Below, piece after piece: positions 45,962 to 55,092 of a stretch of DNA of 64,000 nucleotides. Both the position numbers and the translations under genes were made by a program. The notes under the pieces are model-generated. The model made no database searches. It was given only the letters and a program-made list of their open reading frames with translations, and was not told where the DNA came from. The DNA is taken from the NCBI GenBank assembly GCA_046331625.1, contig JAXLQL010000023.1:74563-138562 (forward strand). Reading direction: 5' to 3'. This DNA is from JAXLQL01 sp046331625. GTDB taxonomy: Bacteria; Acidobacteriota; Terriglobia; Bryobacterales; Bryobacteraceae. Position 1 is the first letter of the stretch. The number at the start of each line of letters is the position of its first letter.

Positions 45962-48672
45962 GCACCGCGGGCGACGCGTCAATCCTCACAGACGTGTGGA
46001 ACCTGGGCCCCACCATGATTTGGGTTTCAGACCGCACCCGCGGGTGTGTCCAGTTCAACGCCAGTTGGCTCTCTTTTCGGGGGCGTACGCTCGAACAGGA
46101 GTCGGATTATGGCTGGGCCGACGGCGTGCATCCGGACGACTTGGCGGAGTGCGTCGAGACCTACACTCGCTGCTTCGATCTCCGTGAGCCGTTTCAGATC
46201 GAGTACCGGTTGCAGCGCCATGACGGGCAATACCGCTGGGTGACGGATCATGGAATGCCTCGCTTCTCCCGTGAGGGGGACTTTCTCGGCTACATTGGCG
46301 TCTGCTTCGACATCAACGAAAGCAGAATCGCGCAGCAGGCGCTCGAGGAAAGCGAAAACCGATATCGTTCGGTGATCACGGCTATGGCCGAGGGCGTACT
46401 CGTGGTGGACCAGGGCGGCGTCATCTCGGCATGCAATCCCGCCGCGGAAACGATGCTGGATCTGCCCAGGGATCACGTAGTGGGCCAGTCAATCCTGCGG
46501 GCGTTTCCGCATACGATCACGGAAAAGGGCGAGCCCTGCGAACCCGCCGGGTGCCCCATGGAGGCCACACGGCGCACGGGCCAGCCTCAGCGAAACGTCG
46601 TGTTTGGGCTGAAGCACCACGACCGGCGTACGGTCTGGATCTCGGTGAACACGCAGAGTCTGGAGCCGGATTTTCCCGGAACCAAGCCGCCGTATTCAGT
46701 GGTAGCCACATTCTCCGACATCAGCGAGCGAAAACGGGTGCAGGAAGAGTTGGCCTACCAGGCGCTGGTGCTGTCTCAAGTCAACGAAGCCGTGATCGCG
46801 TTCGACGCCGCCGGGGCGGTCCAGCATTGGAATGCAGGGGCCGAGCGATTGTTCCGCTGTCCGCCACGCGCGGCGCTCGGCAAGCGAATCGAGTACGTCT
46901 TACCGCTCAGCTCCCGGGAATCCCGGAAGATCGGACTTCTGGCCGCGGTGAAACAAAACGGATATTGGCAGTGGCAGGGACCGGGCGTCAGGGCCGACGG
47001 TTCCGAGTTCTGGGCTGACGTGTCGGCAGCGGCCATTCGCGGGCGATCTGGCGAATTCGTGGGCGCAGTGGTGTCAGTGCGGGACGTCACCCGGCTGCAC
47101 AACGCCGAGAAGTCACTCCAGCGGACGGCGGAAGACTTCAAGACGCTCTTCGACGCGGGTCCCGTACCCGCATTCATCGAGTGCGTGGAGGAAGACCGGA
47201 TTCTGGCCGTAAATGAAGCCGCGCTGCACGCCTACGGGTACACGAGGGAGGAGTTCGCCGTCCTTTCGTTGTTCGACATACGGGCACCCGAGGAACGCCC
47301 CACACTCGAAGCGTACCTGGCCGAGTACGGCGAGTGGCCGCGGAGCGGAATCTGGCGGCACCGCCGCAAGTCCGGAGGGATCTTCGAAGTCCAAGTCACG
47401 GCGCGGCAGGTAGAGTATTTGGGGAACAAGGCTCGGCTGTGCCTGGCCCGCGATGTAACGGCGCAGCGGCGCACCGAACGCGCACTCGAGGAAGCGCGCC
47501 AGAAGGCCGAGCAGGCCAATCGCGCGAAGAGTGAGTTCCTGGCCACGATGAGCCACGAAATCCGCACCCCCATGAACGGGATTCTCGGCATGACCCGGGT
47601 ACTGCTCGACTCGCCATTGACCGGCGAGCAACGGGCCTGCCTCGAGACCGTGCTGAGCTCGGCGAGCAACCTCATGCAGCTGCTCAACGACATTCTCGAC
47701 GCCTCGAAGATCGAGGCTGGAAAGATCGAGCTTGAAAACGTGGAGTTCGACCTGCGCGAGTGCCTGGAACAAGCGATCGGACTGCTGAGCCAGAGTGCGC
47801 GCGAAAAGGGCATCGCGCTCACATTATCGTTCGGCGCGGGCACGCCGAACCGGATTCACGGAGATCCGACGCGGCTGCGCCAGATCGTACTCAACTTCGT
47901 CAGCAACGCCGTGAAGTTCACCGAACAAGGCTACGTGATCCTGGCGGTGAGTGCCGAGCCCACCAGCAACAATCGCCACTTGTACGAGATCTCGGTTCAC
48001 GACACCGGCATCGGCATTGCAGAGTCTCAGATTCCTCACCTGTTCGCGCCGTTCAGCCAAGCCGACACATCCACCACGCGAAGGTTCGGGGGCTCCGGGC
48101 TGGGTTTGTCGATCGCCAGGCAACTGGCTTCGCTGATGGGCGGGCACGTTCGGGCCTCGAGCCGCGAAGGCGAGGGCTCGACTTTCACGGCATTGATTCC
48201 GTTGCGGGTCAGTGAGGAATCGGCAGGGCCGAGCCACAGCGTCTTCCCGCCCGTGAGCGCTACGCCGGTGCTATCTGGACTGAGGGTCCTGGTGGTGGAG
48301 GACAATCCGGTGAACCAGAAAGTCGCCTGCCGCCTGCTCGAGAAGCAAGGTTGCCAGGTGGACCTCGCCCGCAACGGCATGGAGGCCGTGGAAATGGCCG
48401 CGGGCGTGCGCTACCAGTTGGTTCTGATGGATTGCCAAATGCCCGGCATGGACGGCTTCGAGGCAACGCGGCGAATCCGGGAGCGCGAGTCGGCTGGGGA
48501 ACACCTTCCGATCGTGGCGATGACCGCGTATGCGATGAAAGGCGATCGCGAACGGTGTCTCGAAGCGGGGATGGACGACTACATCACCAAGCCGGTGCAA
48601 CCGGAGGCGCTGTACCGGATCGTGGAGACGTGGAGCCCGGGCGCGGCGCGCAAGGCTGCTTCGGGGACGTAG
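45958..48672 (+). CDS. hybrid histidine kinase with four PAS domains
   Basis: This 904-residue soluble sensor kinase has no membrane helix. Order: PAS1 (5-130, MIWVSDRTRGCVQFNASWLSFRG...RYRWVTDHG), PAS2 (about 135-260, YRSVITAMAEGVLVVDQGG), PAS3 (about 265-380, VNEAVIAFDAAGAVQHWNAGAERLF), PAS4 (about 390-505, ALHAYGYTREEFAVLSLFDIRAPEER), HisKA with FLATMSHEIRTPMNGILGM (His near 538), HATPase with NFVSNAVKFTEQG, DTGIGIAESQIPHLFAPF and GSGLGLSIARQL, and a receiver with VLVVEDNPVNQKVACRLL, LVLMDCQMPGMDGFEATRRI and DYITKPVQ. It probably senses a cytoplasmic redox or small-molecule cue through PAS. A downstream Hpt partner must be elsewhere. GGAG precedes the ATG by 7. Confidence 0.93.
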   Translation: MSTAGDASILTDVWNLGPTMIWVSDRTRGCVQFNASWLSFRGRTLEQESDYGWADGVHPDDLAECVETYTRCFDLREPFQIEYRLQRHDGQYRWVTDHGMPRFSREGDFLGYIGVCFDINESRIAQQALEESENRYRSVITAMAEGVLVVDQGGVISACNPAAETMLDLPRDHVVGQSILRAFPHTITEKGEPCEPAGCPMEATRRTGQPQRNVVFGLKHHDRRTVWISVNTQSLEPDFPGTKPPYSVVATFSDISERKRVQEELAYQALVLSQVNEAVIAFDAAGAVQHWNAGAERLFRCPPRAALGKRIEYVLPLSSRESRKIGLLAAVKQNGYWQWQGPGVRADGSEFWADVSAAAIRGRSGEFVGAVVSVRDVTRLHNAEKSLQRTAEDFKTLFDAGPVPAFIECVEEDRILAVNEAALHAYGYTREEFAVLSLFDIRAPEERPTLEAYLAEYGEWPRSGIWRHRRKSGGIFEVQVTARQVEYLGNKARLCLARDVTAQRRTERALEEARQKAEQANRAKSEFLATMSHEIRTPMNGILGMTRVLLDSPLTGEQRACLETVLSSASNLMQLLNDILDASKIEAGKIELENVEFDLRECLEQAIGLLSQSAREKGIALTLSFGAGTPNRIHGDPTRLRQIVLNFVSNAVKFTEQGYVILAVSAEPTSNNRHLYEISVHDTGIGIAESQIPHLFAPFSQADTSTTRRFGGSGLGLSIARQLASLMGGHVRASSREGEGSTFTALIPLRVSEESAGPSHSVFPPVSATPVLSGLRVLVVEDNPVNQKVACRLLEKQGCQVDLARNGMEAVEMAAGVRYQLVLMDCQMPGMDGFEATRRIRERESAGEHLPIVAMTAYAMKGDRERCLEAGMDDYITKPVQPEALYRIVETWSPGAARKAASGT

Positions 48673-48800
48673 GGAGCCGGCGGGTGTCCTGATCAGGGTG
48701 CGTGAGCGAGCCGGAGTTGGGCTTGTATCGTTCTACGAGCGCGCGTTGACGATCCCGGCGACGGAACTCGTGGGAGAGGATTTGGCACGGAACTTCGGCT

Positions 48801-48833
48801 GCGGGACTGAAGTCCCGCAGTCCGCCCTACACG
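48801..48833 (+). repeat. half copy of the dispersed hairpin repeat
   Basis: The first hairpin is perfect (GCGGGAC-TGAA-GTCCCGC, 48801-48818). The second is replaced by AGTCCGCCCTACACGG, as in the decayed copy at 2650. This copy lies in the 240-bp gap between the hybrid kinase and the convergent spermidine-synthase-like gene, which contains nothing else recognisable. Confidence 0.7.
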
Positions 48834-48912
48834 GTAAGGCGTCTGCTTAGGCCGGAACCGGCAAGTTTTCGCGCGCGCTCGACGCGAGCGCGGGCAGCGG
48901 CGAGCCCGGCCA

Positions 48913-50970
48913 CTACTTCAGAATCGTGAAGAGGTTCGAGTAGTCGTCGGTCCAGAGCCCCACGGCCGCCTGTACGGTTGGCTTGTGGCCGCCTTCGAAT
49001 TCCGCCCGGCGGAATACCGACTCGTCATTGGCGAAGAGAATGAACGTGGTTCCGAAGCAGTTGCCGCTTTCGTCTTCCTCCGATTCCACCAGCAGCGCCG
49101 GCTTGCCGATGCTCTCGGAGATGCGGGCGAGCACGGGCTCGAGGTCGAGATACTTGTTCGAAATATGCATGGCGATGACGCCATCGGGTTTGATGTGGCG
49201 AAAGTAAAGGTCGAAGGCTTCACGGGTACACAGGTGAACGGGGATCGAGTCGCCCGAAAAGGCATCCATCATCAACACGTCGAAATTGTTCGGCTGTTCG
49301 CGTTCGAGCGAAAGCCGCCCGTCTCCCATGACGATCTGCTTCTTGGCTTGCGTGTCGGGGAAGAAGGTGAACGTGCCGGAGCTCAACTGCGGAACCAGCG
49401 GGTTGATCTCGTAGAACTTGATCTCGTCACCCGGGCGGCTGAACGCGGCCATGGTGCCAGCGCCCAAGCCGAGCACACCGATCTTGCGCGGTTGCGAGGC
49501 CGGGAGCGAACGAATCGCTCGCCCGATGCCGCTGCCGCCGCAGTAGTAGGTGAGCAACTCGCGGCGGCGCTGTGGATGGGTCCACTGTTCGCCGTGATTG
49601 ATCGAGCCGTGGAGCAGCGTACGATAGCCTTCCCACTTGCCGCTGTCGTTCTCGCGCACGCGCAGGGTGCCGTAGAAATTGCGCTCCACCAACAAGTAGC
49701 CCCGGACCATGTCTCGCATGGTGCGGCCGAGGAAGACCCACAGGCCGAGGACGCCGAGCGCCAGGCAGATGCTGGCTACGCTGAAGTACTTGGGTCCGGA
49801 GCCGAGAGACGGCGCGTCTTCATCGGTGTCGTTCACCGCCACCACCCAGGCGAGCAAGCCGCACAAGCCGATCCCGGCCGGAAGTTCCCAGTAGGAAGAG
49901 AACAGGTACGGCGCAACCACGCCGACGAACAGGCCGCCGAGCGCTCCCCCGATCGAGAGCATCAGGTAGAACGAAGTCAGGTGTCGCGGAGCGGGCTTGC
50001 GCCCAGCCAGTTCGCCGTGGCAGACCATGCAGCAGACGAAGAAGCACAGGCACAGCAGGCCCACCGTCTGCGGCATCGTGGGAACCTTGGGCGCCTCGGA
50101 CCATTGCAGATACGCCATGCCGCCCAGCGCCGGGGCCAGCAGCACGAGGAACAGGTTCCGGCGGTACCATCCACGCGCGTCAAACGTGAGAATGAAACTC
50201 AGCAGGTAGATGCTCAGCGGAGCTACCCAGAGGAACGGGATGGCGGCTACGTCTTGCGTGAGGTGATTGGTCACCGCCAGCATGAGCAGCGAAGGGCACG
50301 CGGCCAGTGCGATCCACAGCAGTTTCGCAGACAGCCCAGGAGCGTCGCCTTCCGCCTCCGATTCCTCGGTCTCGCGCGGTTCGATTCCGGCTGACCCGGC
50401 GCTCCGCCAAGCGGTGGCGGCACAAACGATCGCGAACAGGACGAAGCCGGCGGACCACGTCCAGGCTTGGCTGCGCGTGGCCAGGCGCGGCTCCACAAAG
50501 ACCGGATAGGTCACCAGGGCGAGCATCGATCCGAGATTCGAAAGCGCGAAAAGGCGATACGGAGCAGCGCTTTTTTCACGCCGTGCGTACCAGGCTTGCA
50601 CGAGCGGCCCGGTAGTGGAGCAAAGCAGGTAGGGTAGGCCGACGGTGGCGCCGAGCAGCAAAAGAATGCGCAACGTGGGGTTCTCGAGGCCGGTCGGCTT
50701 CCACGAAGCAGAAGGGATGATCGGCAGCAGGAGCACGGCCAAGCCGAGTAGCGAAGTGTGAACGATCGCTTGTGTTCTGGGCGCGAGCTTGCGGACTACC
50801 AGGTGCGAATAGAAGTATCCCGCCAGCAAGAGGAGCTGGAAGAAGAGCATGCAGGTGGTCCAGACGGCAGCGGTTCCGCCGAACCAAGCCAGAATCGTCT
50901 TGGCGATGAGTGGCTGAACCTGAAAGAGAAGGAAAGCCGAGAGAAAGATGGTGATCCCGTAAACAAGCAC
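48913..50970 (-). CDS. membrane-fused spermidine synthase-like protein
   Basis: With the GTG at 50970 this protein has 685 residues. The N-terminal two thirds are polytopic (ITIFLSAFLLFQVQPLIAKTIL, then about 12 more helices, with WVAPLSIYLLSFILTF and HGELAGRKPAPRHLTSFYLMLSIGGALGG), the layout of fused MFS/spermidine-synthase proteins. The C-terminal third is a SAM- or decarboxylated-SAM-binding fold: IGVLGLGAGTMAAF, FYEINPLV, IVMGDGRLSLE and FDVLMMDAFSGDSIPVHLCTREAF. No aminopropyltransferase activity is proven for such fusions; SpeE's catalytic residues are only partly kept. The longer frame to 51189 adds a non-conserved tail that would overlap the divergent gene. Confidence 0.82.
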   Translation of the reverse strand: MLVYGITIFLSAFLLFQVQPLIAKTILAWFGGTAAVWTTCMLFFQLLLLAGYFYSHLVVRKLAPRTQAIVHTSLLGLAVLLLPIIPSASWKPTGLENPTLRILLLLGATVGLPYLLCSTTGPLVQAWYARREKSAAPYRLFALSNLGSMLALVTYPVFVEPRLATRSQAWTWSAGFVLFAIVCAATAWRSAGSAGIEPRETEESEAEGDAPGLSAKLLWIALAACPSLLMLAVTNHLTQDVAAIPFLWVAPLSIYLLSFILTFDARGWYRRNLFLVLLAPALGGMAYLQWSEAPKVPTMPQTVGLLCLCFFVCCMVCHGELAGRKPAPRHLTSFYLMLSIGGALGGLFVGVVAPYLFSSYWELPAGIGLCGLLAWVVAVNDTDEDAPSLGSGPKYFSVASICLALGVLGLWVFLGRTMRDMVRGYLLVERNFYGTLRVRENDSGKWEGYRTLLHGSINHGEQWTHPQRRRELLTYYCGGSGIGRAIRSLPASQPRKIGVLGLGAGTMAAFSRPGDEIKFYEINPLVPQLSSGTFTFFPDTQAKKQIVMGDGRLSLEREQPNNFDVLMMDAFSGDSIPVHLCTREAFDLYFRHIKPDGVIAMHISNKYLDLEPVLARISESIGKPALLVESEEDESGNCFGTTFILFANDESVFRRAEFEGGHKPTVQAAVGLWTDDYSNLFTILK

Positions 50971-51117
50971 TTCCCGATAAGGTAGCAGAGTTGTCTCGTG
51001 GCAGGTGCATTGGCGTAGTCCGGACGGCAGTACCCCTCCTAATGTTGGGGCAGTACTCGCCCGGAAACGGGGAGACTTCCACCCGCAAAAGCCTTTGCCA
51101 ATAAGCCCTGTCTTTCG

Positions 51118-51146
51118 TTGACCATGCAAAGAGCGGATGTTATTCT
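51118..51146 (+). promoter_or_regulatory. sigma-70-type promoter
   Basis: TTGACC (51118-51123) and TATTCT (51141-51146) stand 17 bp apart, identical in both hexamers and spacing to the DUF72 promoter at 2380. The start of transcription near 51153 supports the ATG at 51164 and rules out the upstream ATGs at 51137 and 51149 as main starts. Confidence 0.7.
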
Positions 51147-51163
51147 GCATGGCGAGTAACCCA

Positions 51164-51580
51164 ATGGTCCTAGACATTGCTACATCCATTGATGCCGAGA
51201 TCCAGCGGATAGAGGAAGACTGCCGGCAGCGCGTTCAGCGGCTCCAGGAGTGCAAACGCGTGGTGGCAGATCCGCAGACTCTCGAGCTGCTGATGAAGTT
51301 TCTGAACGCCACCAATGGCACGGCGGCTCCCGCCGCGATCGAGCAGCCCGCCGCGGCTGCCGAACCGGAGCAGCCTGCCACCGCTGCGGCGGAGCAAGCG
51401 GCCCCAGTTGCTGAGGCCTCCGCCGGCGCGAACACCAGCGAGCCGCAAGCCTCCGCGGCGTCCGCAAAGGCGGTCGAGACCCCAGCGGACACGGCCGCGA
51501 GCCGCATCGCCGCGATCCACAGAGCGCTTTCCACGGAGGAGAAGGTGACGGAGAAGGCCCTGGCAGCCAGCGCTGCCTGA
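51164..51580 (+). CDS. small coiled-coil protein with an Ala/Pro/Glu-rich tail
   Basis: This 138-residue cytoplasmic protein begins with a charged helix (IDAEIQRIEEDCRQRVQRLQECKRVVADPQTLELLMKFL) that can form a coiled coil. About 75 low-complexity residues of Ala, Glu and Pro follow, and it ends with a short helix (IAAIHRALSTEEKVTEKALA). No family is recognised. It is monocistronic: its own promoter (51118-51146) and a strong intrinsic terminator (51608-51648) frame it, suggesting high, independent expression. Starts at 51137 and 51149 are in frame but lie upstream of the predicted transcription start. Confidence 0.75.
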   Translation: MVLDIATSIDAEIQRIEEDCRQRVQRLQECKRVVADPQTLELLMKFLNATNGTAAPAAIEQPAAAAEPEQPATAAAEQAAPVAEASAGANTSEPQASAASAKAVETPADTAASRIAAIHRALSTEEKVTEKALAASAA

Positions 51581-51607
51581 GAAAGCCTCCAGCAAAGAGT
51601 CACCCTG

Positions 51608-51648
51608 AGCCGTGCCGGTACCAAATGGAACCGGTGCGGCTTTTTTTT
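51608..51648 (+). terminator. strong intrinsic terminator
   Basis: A 15-bp stem with one mismatch and two wobble pairs (AGCCGTGCCGGTACC with its partner ending GGTGCGGCT, loop AAAT) is followed by eight T residues (51641-51648). It ends the transcript of the coiled-coil protein gene, 28 nt after its stop codon. Confidence 0.9.
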
Positions 51649-51678
51649 CGGCCATCAGTGGACCGGCGGCCAGGATCA

Positions 51679-51708
51679 TTGACCCCGGAGTATGGATAAC
51701 GCTATAGT
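51679..51708 (+). promoter_or_regulatory. promoter of the Oar-like receptor, abutting its ATG
   Basis: TTGACC (51679-51684) and TATAGT (51703-51708) are 18 bp apart. Transcription should begin at or next to the A of the ATG at 51715, so the mRNA is probably leaderless; there is no Shine-Dalgarno sequence. The arrangement mirrors the promoter at 5680-5709. Confidence 0.6.
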
Positions 51709-51714
51709 TTGGCG

Positions 51715-54700
51715 ATGAGAGTCGCTTCGTTCGTTCTTTTGGTGGGGGCTTGGGCTGGGGTGTCGTTCGGCCAGCAGTCGACGGCGCGGATGCTCGGATC
51801 CGTAAGGGACCAAACCGGCGCCGTGGTACCCGGGGCGAGCGTGAAGGTAGTGAACACAGCCACGGGCCAGGAGCGCACGGCGCAATCGAGCGAAGAAGGA
51901 GAGTACTCGATTTCGCTGCTGCCGATCGGCGACTACACGGTGACCGCGGAGGCGCAAGGATTCAAGCTCACCACCGTGCGCGGCGTGGTGTTGCAGGTGA
52001 ACCAGGAAGCGCGCGTGGACCTTACGCTGGCGCTGGGCTCGACGTCGGAGACCGTAGCCGTGGAGGCCACCATTCCATTGCTCGTCACCGATTCGGCCAC
52101 GGTGGGCCAGGTAATCGAGAACAAGTCGATCCAGAACATGCCGCTCAACGGCCGCGCCTTCTGGCAACTGGCGCAACTGACGCCGGGCGTGGTGTTCACA
52201 CCGGGCGGCTCCGACATCACTTCGGGCGGACAGGGAATCCGCGCCACGCGGATCGGACTGCGCATCTCGGGTAACAGCCGGCTGGCGGGCGGATGGTATC
52301 TCGACGGGTTCGACATCACCGAATACGAGTTGGGGGCCACCTCGATCTCGCCCTCCACTGACGCGCTCGAGGAATTCAAGGTCCAGGCAGGCGGCATGAG
52401 CGCCGAGTACGCGCTGCCTTCCACGATCAACGCCGCGCTCAAGAGCGGAACCAACCAGTTCCACGGGAGCTTCTACGAGTACCTGCGCAACCAGAAGCTC
52501 GAAGCGCGGAACTTCTTCGCCAATTCGAAGACGCCGCTGAAGCGGAATCAGTTCGGCGCAACGTTGGGCGGGCCGATCAAGAAGAACCACACCTTTTTCT
52601 TTGCCGACTACGAGGGCGGGCGCACGCGCCAGGGCACCGTGTTCAACAACGTGGTGCCGACGGTGAACGAGTTGCAAGGCAACTTCGCCGGAGGCCGGCC
52701 CGTGTTCGATCCGCTGACCACGCGCGAAAACGCCACGGTGGCGAATCAGTTCCTGCGCGAGCAATTTCCCGGCAACGTCGTTCCCGCAAGCCGCATGGTT
52801 CCGCAAGCGCGCTACTTTCTGCCCGTCTTCCCGACCCCCAACTCGGGCGATACGCGCTACATCTACTCGCCAGCCCTGGCGCTCGATTCCGACAAGTTCG
52901 ACGTGAAGATCACGCCGAGGATTTCCGAGCGCGACAATCTGGTATCGCGCTACTCGTACTCGAACAACACCGAGAGCGATCCGGCGGCGTATCCTGGCCT
53001 CGGCGGATATCCGCTGAAGAGCCGCGCGCAGAACGTAGGCCTGTCGTGGTACCGCACGTTCAAGCCGAACCTAACGGGTGAGCTGACGTACAGCTACTAC
53101 CGGATGTTCTTCTACTTTCTGAACGCCAGCAACTTCAACGGCAAAGACGTGGTGAAGGACGCGGGGATCACGGGCTTCGACGGCGTGTCGAACCTGCAGC
53201 CGGCCTATCCGATGATTAATCTTTCCGGCTACCGCGCCATCGAGGGCTCCACCGACAACCGGCCGAAGGCGAACCGGATCCGCACGTATCAATACCGCGC
53301 GTCGCTCAGTTGGAACCACGGCAAGCACGACACCAAGTTCGGAGCGCAGTTGAGCCACCAGTCGCACGCGTTCCTCAACGGCAACGCTTCGCAGGGCATT
53401 TTCAACTTCGACGGGCGCTATACGCAGAATCCTCTTTCGGCGGGGAACTCGGGCAACGCCTTTGCCGATTTCCTGCTGGGATATCCCAACAGCGTGCAGC
53501 GCGCCTTCCCGATCCAGATCTTCGGCAACACCGGCGACTTCTGGGCCTTCTACGGTCAGGACAACTATCGCGTCACGCGTGATCTCACCATCAACATCGG
53601 CTTGCGCTGGGAGTTCAATTCGTTCTTCAACGGGATCCGCGGGCAGACCAACGCGTTCGATTTCGCCACCGGCAAGGTGATCATCCCGACCCGCAACGGC
53701 GAACCCGATCTCGACGTGCAGCCGGGCGTGCGGCAGATCTGGCCCGTGTTCCGGCCACTGCTCGAGACGAGCGAAGAGAAAGGGTTGCCGTGGTCGATTC
53801 GATCGCCGAGCTATCGCGACGCAGCCCCGCGAATCGGCTTCGCGTGGCGTCCGTTCGGCAGCACGAAGACGGTGGTGCGCTCGGCGTACGGCATCTTCTA
53901 CGTCTATCCGGATTCGAACATCACGCTCGGCCAGGTACGAACGCCGCCGTTCCTCATTCTGCAGGTGATCAACAACGACGTTCCTACGCGCACTACGCTG
54001 ACACCGAGCCGCAACCTCAGCAACTATTTCCTGGGCCAGTCACTGGTGGACCGCAATGCAACGCCCGCGATTTCCACCGGCGGCACCGACTACCGCACCA
54101 CCTACACACAGAGCTGGAACTTCACGGTGCAGCGCCAGTTCGCCAGCAACTTCGCCGTCGAAGCGGGTTACGTCGGGAACAAGGGAACGCGCACACAGCA
54201 TTCCACGAACTACAACGTTCCGTTCCCTGGAGCGGGTAACGTGCAGGGCCGCCGCCCGTATCCGGTGTGGGGTGTGCTCGACTACAAGATCTGGGGCGGA
54301 TCGACGACGTTTCATAGCCTGCAGGCAAAGGCCGAGAAGCGGTTCGCGCGCAATCACTCGTTCCTGGTTTCCTACACGTGGTCAAAGTGCCTCGACGGGC
54401 CGGGCTCCGAGGAGGGAACTTCGCCCGCCTACTATCTGGACAATCTCAACAAGGGCCCGTGCGCGTTCGACGTTCCGCACAACTTCGTGTCAAGCTACAT
54501 CTTCGAACTGCCTTGGATGAAGACCAATCGTTTCCTGGGCGGGTGGCAGTGGCAGGGCATCAACACGTTCCAGTCTGGCGTGCCGTACTCGGTAGGCATC
54601 AACGGCGACCGCGCAAACACCGGCCAAGGCGGGCAACGGCCCGACGCTATCGGTCCCGTAGTGGAGCCGAATGATCTCAATTGTTGGTTCTACGTGTCGG

Positions 54701-55014
54701 CGAATCCGGCGTGCAAGGCGATCGCGCCCAATGCGACCGACGCGTTCGTGCTGCCGGCCAACTTCACTTACGGAAACGCCGCCCGCAACACGCTACGGGG
54801 CGATCGGCTGATGCAGATCGACATGTCGCTGATCAAGAACTTCAAGATCACCGAATCGAAGAGCGCCGAGTTTCGCGCGCAGGGATTCAACATCACCAAT
54901 ACGACGTCGTTCTCGAGCCCGAGTTCGACTATCAATTTGAACACGGGCGGGTTGGTGACGTCGACGCGCAATAAGGCTCGGGTGTTCGAGTTTGCGTTGC
55001 GGTTTGCCTGGTAG
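51715..55014 (+). CDS. Oar-like TonB-dependent receptor with N-terminal carboxypeptidase-regulatory domain
   Basis: This 1099-residue outer-membrane protein takes up or secretes large substrates with energy from TonB. Order: signal peptide (1-20, VLLVGAWAGVSFGQ), CarboxypepD_reg/Cna-B-like domain (RMLGSVRDQTGAVVPGASVKV to VVLQVNQEARVDLTLALG, about 25-110), plug domain (VIENKSIQNMPLNGRAFWQLAQLTPGV, WYLDGFDITEYELGATS), and a beta-barrel of alternating strands (FFFADYEGGRTRQG, FWAFYGQDNYRVTRDLTINIGLRWEF) ending FEFALRFAW with the aromatic C-terminal residue needed for assembly. Large families of these occur in Acidobacteria. The substrate is unknown. Start ATG 51715 (MRVASF); it lies alone between the terminator at 51608 and the convergent operon. 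Confidence 0.93.
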   Translation: MRVASFVLLVGAWAGVSFGQQSTARMLGSVRDQTGAVVPGASVKVVNTATGQERTAQSSEEGEYSISLLPIGDYTVTAEAQGFKLTTVRGVVLQVNQEARVDLTLALGSTSETVAVEATIPLLVTDSATVGQVIENKSIQNMPLNGRAFWQLAQLTPGVVFTPGGSDITSGGQGIRATRIGLRISGNSRLAGGWYLDGFDITEYELGATSISPSTDALEEFKVQAGGMSAEYALPSTINAALKSGTNQFHGSFYEYLRNQKLEARNFFANSKTPLKRNQFGATLGGPIKKNHTFFFADYEGGRTRQGTVFNNVVPTVNELQGNFAGGRPVFDPLTTRENATVANQFLREQFPGNVVPASRMVPQARYFLPVFPTPNSGDTRYIYSPALALDSDKFDVKITPRISERDNLVSRYSYSNNTESDPAAYPGLGGYPLKSRAQNVGLSWYRTFKPNLTGELTYSYYRMFFYFLNASNFNGKDVVKDAGITGFDGVSNLQPAYPMINLSGYRAIEGSTDNRPKANRIRTYQYRASLSWNHGKHDTKFGAQLSHQSHAFLNGNASQGIFNFDGRYTQNPLSAGNSGNAFADFLLGYPNSVQRAFPIQIFGNTGDFWAFYGQDNYRVTRDLTINIGLRWEFNSFFNGIRGQTNAFDFATGKVIIPTRNGEPDLDVQPGVRQIWPVFRPLLETSEEKGLPWSIRSPSYRDAAPRIGFAWRPFGSTKTVVRSAYGIFYVYPDSNITLGQVRTPPFLILQVINNDVPTRTTLTPSRNLSNYFLGQSLVDRNATPAISTGGTDYRTTYTQSWNFTVQRQFASNFAVEAGYVGNKGTRTQHSTNYNVPFPGAGNVQGRRPYPVWGVLDYKIWGGSTTFHSLQAKAEKRFARNHSFLVSYTWSKCLDGPGSEEGTSPAYYLDNLNKGPCAFDVPHNFVSSYIFELPWMKTNRFLGGWQWQGINTFQSGVPYSVGINGDRANTGQGGQRPDAIGPVVEPNDLNCWFYVSANPACKAIAPNATDAFVLPANFTYGNAARNTLRGDRLMQIDMSLIKNFKITESKSAEFRAQGFNITNTTSFSSPSSTINLNTGGLVTSTRNKARVFEFALRFAW

Positions 55015-55092
55015 AAGGCTGGATCCAAATCGGTTACGGCTGCGCCAGCAGGGCGCAAAATGTGGGGGCTTGCCGCCCGGAGAGGACCGCCG

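Noticed and set aside
55039..55056. Hairpin TGCGCC-AGCAG-GGCGCA as a terminator of the receptor gene
   Set aside because: The stem is short and followed by AAAATG, not a T-tract, on the plus strand; the minus strand also lacks one.
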